Shown here: one piece after another, positions 61,505 to 64,000 of the stretch | Position numbering within the stretch: position 1 is the stretch's first letter | How the letters are laid out: each line of letters starts with the position of its first letter | Assembly: GCF_001590925.1 (NCBI RefSeq) | Contig: NZ_BCTU01000001.1 | Coordinates: forward strand, 310,001 to 374,000 | Direction: 5' to 3' | DNA from: Serratia plymuthica NBRC 102599 | Lineage (GTDB): Bacteria; Pseudomonadota; Gammaproteobacteria; Enterobacterales; Enterobacteriaceae | Length of the DNA: 64,000 nucleotides | Program-made: the position numbers and the translations under genes | The notes under the pieces: model-generated | Told to the model about the DNA's origin: nothing | Databases searched by the model: none | What the model saw: the letters and a program-made list of their open reading frames with translations, nothing else

Positions 61505-61750
61505 TCAGTCTCCTTTCGCAGGGCAGGTTACAGCGGAAGAGGCCGCCGTGCCGGGCGGTGTCTGACAAAGCCGAGTGTTGGCGGTCTGCTCAGGTTGCAG
61601 CACCTGTCCCATCAAGCTTTCGCCGGCCAGCATTCCCAGTAGCCCCACCAGCGCCAGCGCCGGGGGAGCCGGCGAGCGGACCTTAAGCAGCCCATAGAGC
61701 AGGCCAATAAGGACGCCGACGGAAAGGGAAATTAATCCTGCGCTCATCAT
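61505..61750 (-). CDS. XapX-domain membrane protein 2
   Basis: An 81-residue paralogue of the next gene (LISLSVGVLIGLLYGLLKVR, LALVGLLGMLAGESLMGQ), one base apart. Both share SPAPP-x-xAL, showing tandem duplication. XapX proteins often lie beside isochorismatase-like hydrolases, as here. Confidence 0.8.
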   Translation of the reverse strand: MMSAGLISLSVGVLIGLLYGLLKVRSPAPPALALVGLLGMLAGESLMGQVLQPEQTANTRLCQTPPGTAASSAVTCPAKGD

Positions 61751-61801
61751 TATCTCCTGGGATGAAGCCGGCCGGGCTTTGTACCGGCCGGCTTCCCGCG
61801 G

Positions 61802-62488
61802 TTAGCGGGCGGCGACCGGCGCCAGAGTGTGGTGCTCGCTCTTCTGACGTGAAGGCGCTTTGTGCACCATGGTATAGGCATAATCCACGCCCATGCCGTA
61901 AGCGCCCGAATGCTCTCTCACGATATCCATCACCGCGTTGTAGGTCTCTTTGTGCGCCCAGTCACGTTGCCATTCCAGCATCACCTGCTGCCAGGTTACC
62001 GGGATCACGCCGGCCTGAATCATGCGCTGCATGGCATAATCGTGCGCTTCTTTAGAGGTGCCGCCTGACGCATCAGCCACCATATAGATTTCATAGTCGC
62101 CTTCCAGCATGGCGCACAGGGCAAAGCTGTTGTTGCAGACTTCGGTCCACAGGCCGGCAACCACCACTTTTTTCTTGCCGTTGGCGGCCAGCGCGTCACG
62201 CACTTTTTGATCGTCCCATGAGTTCATCGAGGTCCGCTCGAGGATGTCTTTGCCAGGGAACACGTCCAGCAGTTCCGGATAGGTATTACCTGAGAAGCTC
62301 TCGGTTTCAACGGTTGTAATGAGGGTTGGAATGTTGAATACCTTCGCGGCTTTCGCCAAGGCAACGGTGTTGTTTTTCAGCACCTGGCGGTCAATCGATT
62401 GCACGCCAAAAGCCATCTGAGGCTGGTGGTCGATAAAAATCATCTGGCAGTTGGCTGGCGTCAGGACTTCGAGCTTAGAGGTTGTCAT
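61802..62488 (-). CDS. YcaC-like isochorismatase-family hydrolase
   Basis: A 228-residue cysteine hydrolase. Asp is in MIFIDHQPQMAFGVQS, Lys is probably in the FPGKDILERTSMNSW region, and Cys is in GLWTEVCNNSFALCAM, the family triad. YcaC-like enzymes cleave amide or ester-type C-N bonds, but substrates are mostly unknown. Start of the minus-strand XapX/kinase operon; divergent from the amidohydrolase gene. Confidence 0.83.
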   Translation of the reverse strand: MTTSKLEVLTPANCQMIFIDHQPQMAFGVQSIDRQVLKNNTVALAKAAKVFNIPTLITTVETESFSGNTYPELLDVFPGKDILERTSMNSWDDQKVRDALAANGKKKVVVAGLWTEVCNNSFALCAMLEGDYEIYMVADASGGTSKEAHDYAMQRMIQAGVIPVTWQQVMLEWQRDWAHKETYNAVMDIVREHSGAYGMGVDYAYTMVHKAPSRQKSEHHTLAPVAAR

Positions 62489-62630
62489 AAAAATACCCTT
62501 GGGATGAGGTTAAAAGTAACAAGGCCGTCACGCCGTTGGCGCAGCGACAGAGCCGAACGCTACCGGGTGGTAAACGCTATCAACGGGTTGAATGTTAGGC
62601 TGGGGTGGGGGGCAAAACTATTATCTGTTG

Positions 62631-62694
62631 GTATAACTAACCTTTCGTATACCTATACTTTGGTATATCTATCCCTTTGTATAACTGGTCTTTT
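62631..62694. repeat. Four 16-bp direct repeats
   Basis: Units begin at 62631, 62647, 62663 and 62679: GTATAACTAACCTTTC, GTATACCTATACTTTG, GTATATCTATCCCTTT and GTATAACTGGTCTTTT. GTATA and CT are invariant, and the period is exactly 16. They lie in the divergent ycaC-like/ytcJ-like gap and look like an operator array. Confidence 0.8.
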
Positions 62695-62800
62695 CCCATT
62701 CCTATTCCATAATCCTTTCAATTCGCGCCGCTCTGAAAGGCCGCGCACGTTATGTCCGGCGGCTTTGAGCCTGAACCGGACGTCTCAGACAGGAGGATCT

Positions 62801-64000
62801 ATGGTTTCGCTGGGCAAAGCTGATTTGATACTGGTTAACGGGCAGTTTCATACTGTCGATCGCGAAAATCCGCTGGCGGAAGCCGTGGCGATCCGCGAGG
62901 GCAAGTTCCTTGAAGTCGGTACCGTCGCTGAAGTGATGCAGCACCACTGCGAAGGCACGAAAGTGGTGGATCTTAAGGGGCACACTGCGGTGCCGGGGCT
63001 TAATGACTCACACCTTCACCTGATCCGCGGTGGCCTGAACTACAACCTTGAATTGCGCTGGGAAGGCGTGCCGTCGCTGGCGGATGCCTTGCGGATGTTG
63101 AAAGATCAGGCACTGCGCACGCCATCGCCACAATGGGTGCGCGTGGTGGGCGGCTGGACGGAGTTCCAGTTTGCCGAGCGCCGCATGCCAACGCTGGATG
63201 AGATCAACGAAGCGGCGCCGGACACCCCGGTGTTTATTCTTCATCTTTACGATCGCGCACTGCTCAATCGCGCAGCATTGAGAGTGGTGGGCTATACCAA
63301 AGACACGCCCAACCCGCCAGGCGGCGAAATTCAGCGCGACAGCAACGGCAACCCGACCGGCATGCTGATTGCGCGCCCTAACGCGATGATCCTCTACGCC
63401 ACACTGGCCAAAGGGCCGAAGTTGCCTCTGGAACAGCAGGTGAACTCGACCCGTCAGTTCATGCGTGAACTGAACCGTCTGGGCCTGACCAGCGCCATCG
63501 ATGCCGGCGGCGGTTTCCAGAACTACCCGGAAGACTACCAAGTGATCGCCGAACTGCATGAGAAAAAGCAGATGACGCTGCGCATCGCTTACAACCTGTT
63601 TACCCAGCGGCCGGGGCATGAACTGGAAGATTTCGAAAAATGGACCGACATGCTGACGCCGGGCCAGGGCAGCGACTTCTTCCGCCATAATGGCGCAGGT
63701 GAAATGCTGGTGTTTTCCGCAGCGGACTTCGAAGACTTCCTGGAACCGCGTCCGGATTTGGCGCCAGGCATGGAAGACGAGCTGGAGCGTGTCGTACGCC
63801 ACTTGGTCGAGCATCGCTGGCCATTCCGCCTGCATGCGACCTACAACGAATCCATCAGCCGCATGCTGGACGTGTTTGAAAAAGTCAACCGCGAGATCCC
63901 GTTCAATGGCCTGCACTGGTTCTTTGACCATGCAGAAACCGTGACCCAGAAAAACATCGATCGCATCAAGGAGCTTGGCGGCGGTATTGCCGTGCAACAC
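62801..64000 (+). CDS. YtcJ-type amidohydrolase, 3' truncated by window edge
   Basis: The first 400 residues of an amidohydrolase family 3 protein (YtcJ-like). It has DLILVNGQFHTVDRENPLAEA, the metal site NDSHLHLIRGG, and later HATYNESISRMLDVFEK and WFFDHAET, where further metal-binding histidines lie. These enzymes hydrolyse C-N bonds of formamide or ring compounds. AGGAGG lies 4 bases before the ATG. It diverges from the YcaC-like gene and may act in the same pathway. The C-terminus is outside the window. Confidence 0.88.
   Translation, partial: MVSLGKADLILVNGQFHTVDRENPLAEAVAIREGKFLEVGTVAEVMQHHCEGTKVVDLKGHTAVPGLNDSHLHLIRGGLNYNLELRWEGVPSLADALRMLKDQALRTPSPQWVRVVGGWTEFQFAERRMPTLDEINEAAPDTPVFILHLYDRALLNRAALRVVGYTKDTPNPPGGEIQRDSNGNPTGMLIARPNAMILYATLAKGPKLPLEQQVNSTRQFMRELNRLGLTSAIDAGGGFQNYPEDYQVIAELHEKKQMTLRIAYNLFTQRPGHELEDFEKWTDMLTPGQGSDFFRHNGAGEMLVFSAADFEDFLEPRPDLAPGMEDELERVVRHLVEHRWPFRLHATYNESISRMLDVFEKVNREIPFNGLHWFFDHAETVTQKNIDRIKELGGGIAVQH

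Noticed and set aside
63008-64000. 330-codon open frame on the minus strand at the window end
   Set aside because: Opposite the amidohydrolase gene with clear family motifs and a perfect ribosome site; shadow frame.

Overview
The window looks like a chromosomal segment of a Serratia-type enterobacterium (Yersiniaceae/Enterobacterales). The reasons are the enteric marker pair rcsA/dsrB, the E. coli-like gene order of the paa cluster, an mgtC-P-type ATPase pair, arsRBC, ybdK, yidB, glsB and cspA-type genes, and a GC-rich coding sequence. Species cannot be fixed from sequence reading alone. I see no prophage, insertion sequence, CRISPR array, rRNA or tRNA.

Layout. 1-4.9 kb: the 3' end of an aromatic/aspartate-type aminotransferase, an APC amino acid permease, an EamA exporter and a convergent MocR regulator. 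5.0-17.6 kb: the phenylacetate catabolon. paaABCDEFGHI-(J remnant)-K-X-Y runs on the minus strand and paaZ diverges. paaJ is reduced to a 37-codon scar; a complete beta-ketoadipyl-CoA thiolase (pcaF) lies in the pcaIJFD cluster at 49.2-52.5 kb, next to divergent pcaR, so the two pathways probably share the last thiolysis step. 17.6-30.2 kb: a diguanylate cyclase, single-gene metabolic units (VOC, SDR, PRISE-type reductase, quinone oxidoreductase), LysR regulators, envelope and stress genes (yqjD-like, glsB-like, yidB, yafD-like), several very small proteins, a cold-box-preceded csp gene and dsrB. 30.4-37.8 kb: rcsA with a long AT-rich upstream region, a PLP decarboxylase with divergent GcvA-like regulator, a CaiB-type CoA-transferase and a secreted glycosidase-like protein.

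37.8-42 kb: an Mg2+ module. A PhoP-box-like direct repeat is followed by a long mgtC leader with short ORFs and mutually exclusive hairpins. A second leader before the Mg2+ ATPase encodes a 17-residue MgtL-like peptide and again has competing hairpins. 42-49.2 kb: a DUF3307/SatD pair behind three 18-bp palindromes on an exact 29-bp period, a two-gene YdcZ-type transporter with LysR regulator, ybdK, and arsRBC. 49.2-53.6 kb: the pca cluster. 53.7-55.2 kb: an AT-rich islet with a candidate HExxH effector and lipoprotein immunity pair. 55.2-64 kb: a likely operon of a YcaC-like hydrolase, two XapX proteins, a single-domain response regulator and a 1867-residue kinase-ATPase-GAF-PAS-histidine kinase. 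It diverges from a YtcJ-type amidohydrolase that runs off the window, and four 16-bp direct repeats lie between them.

The most novel-looking items are the two Mg2+ leaders, the two regularly spaced operator arrays (43376-43451 and 62631-62694) and the paaJ scar.
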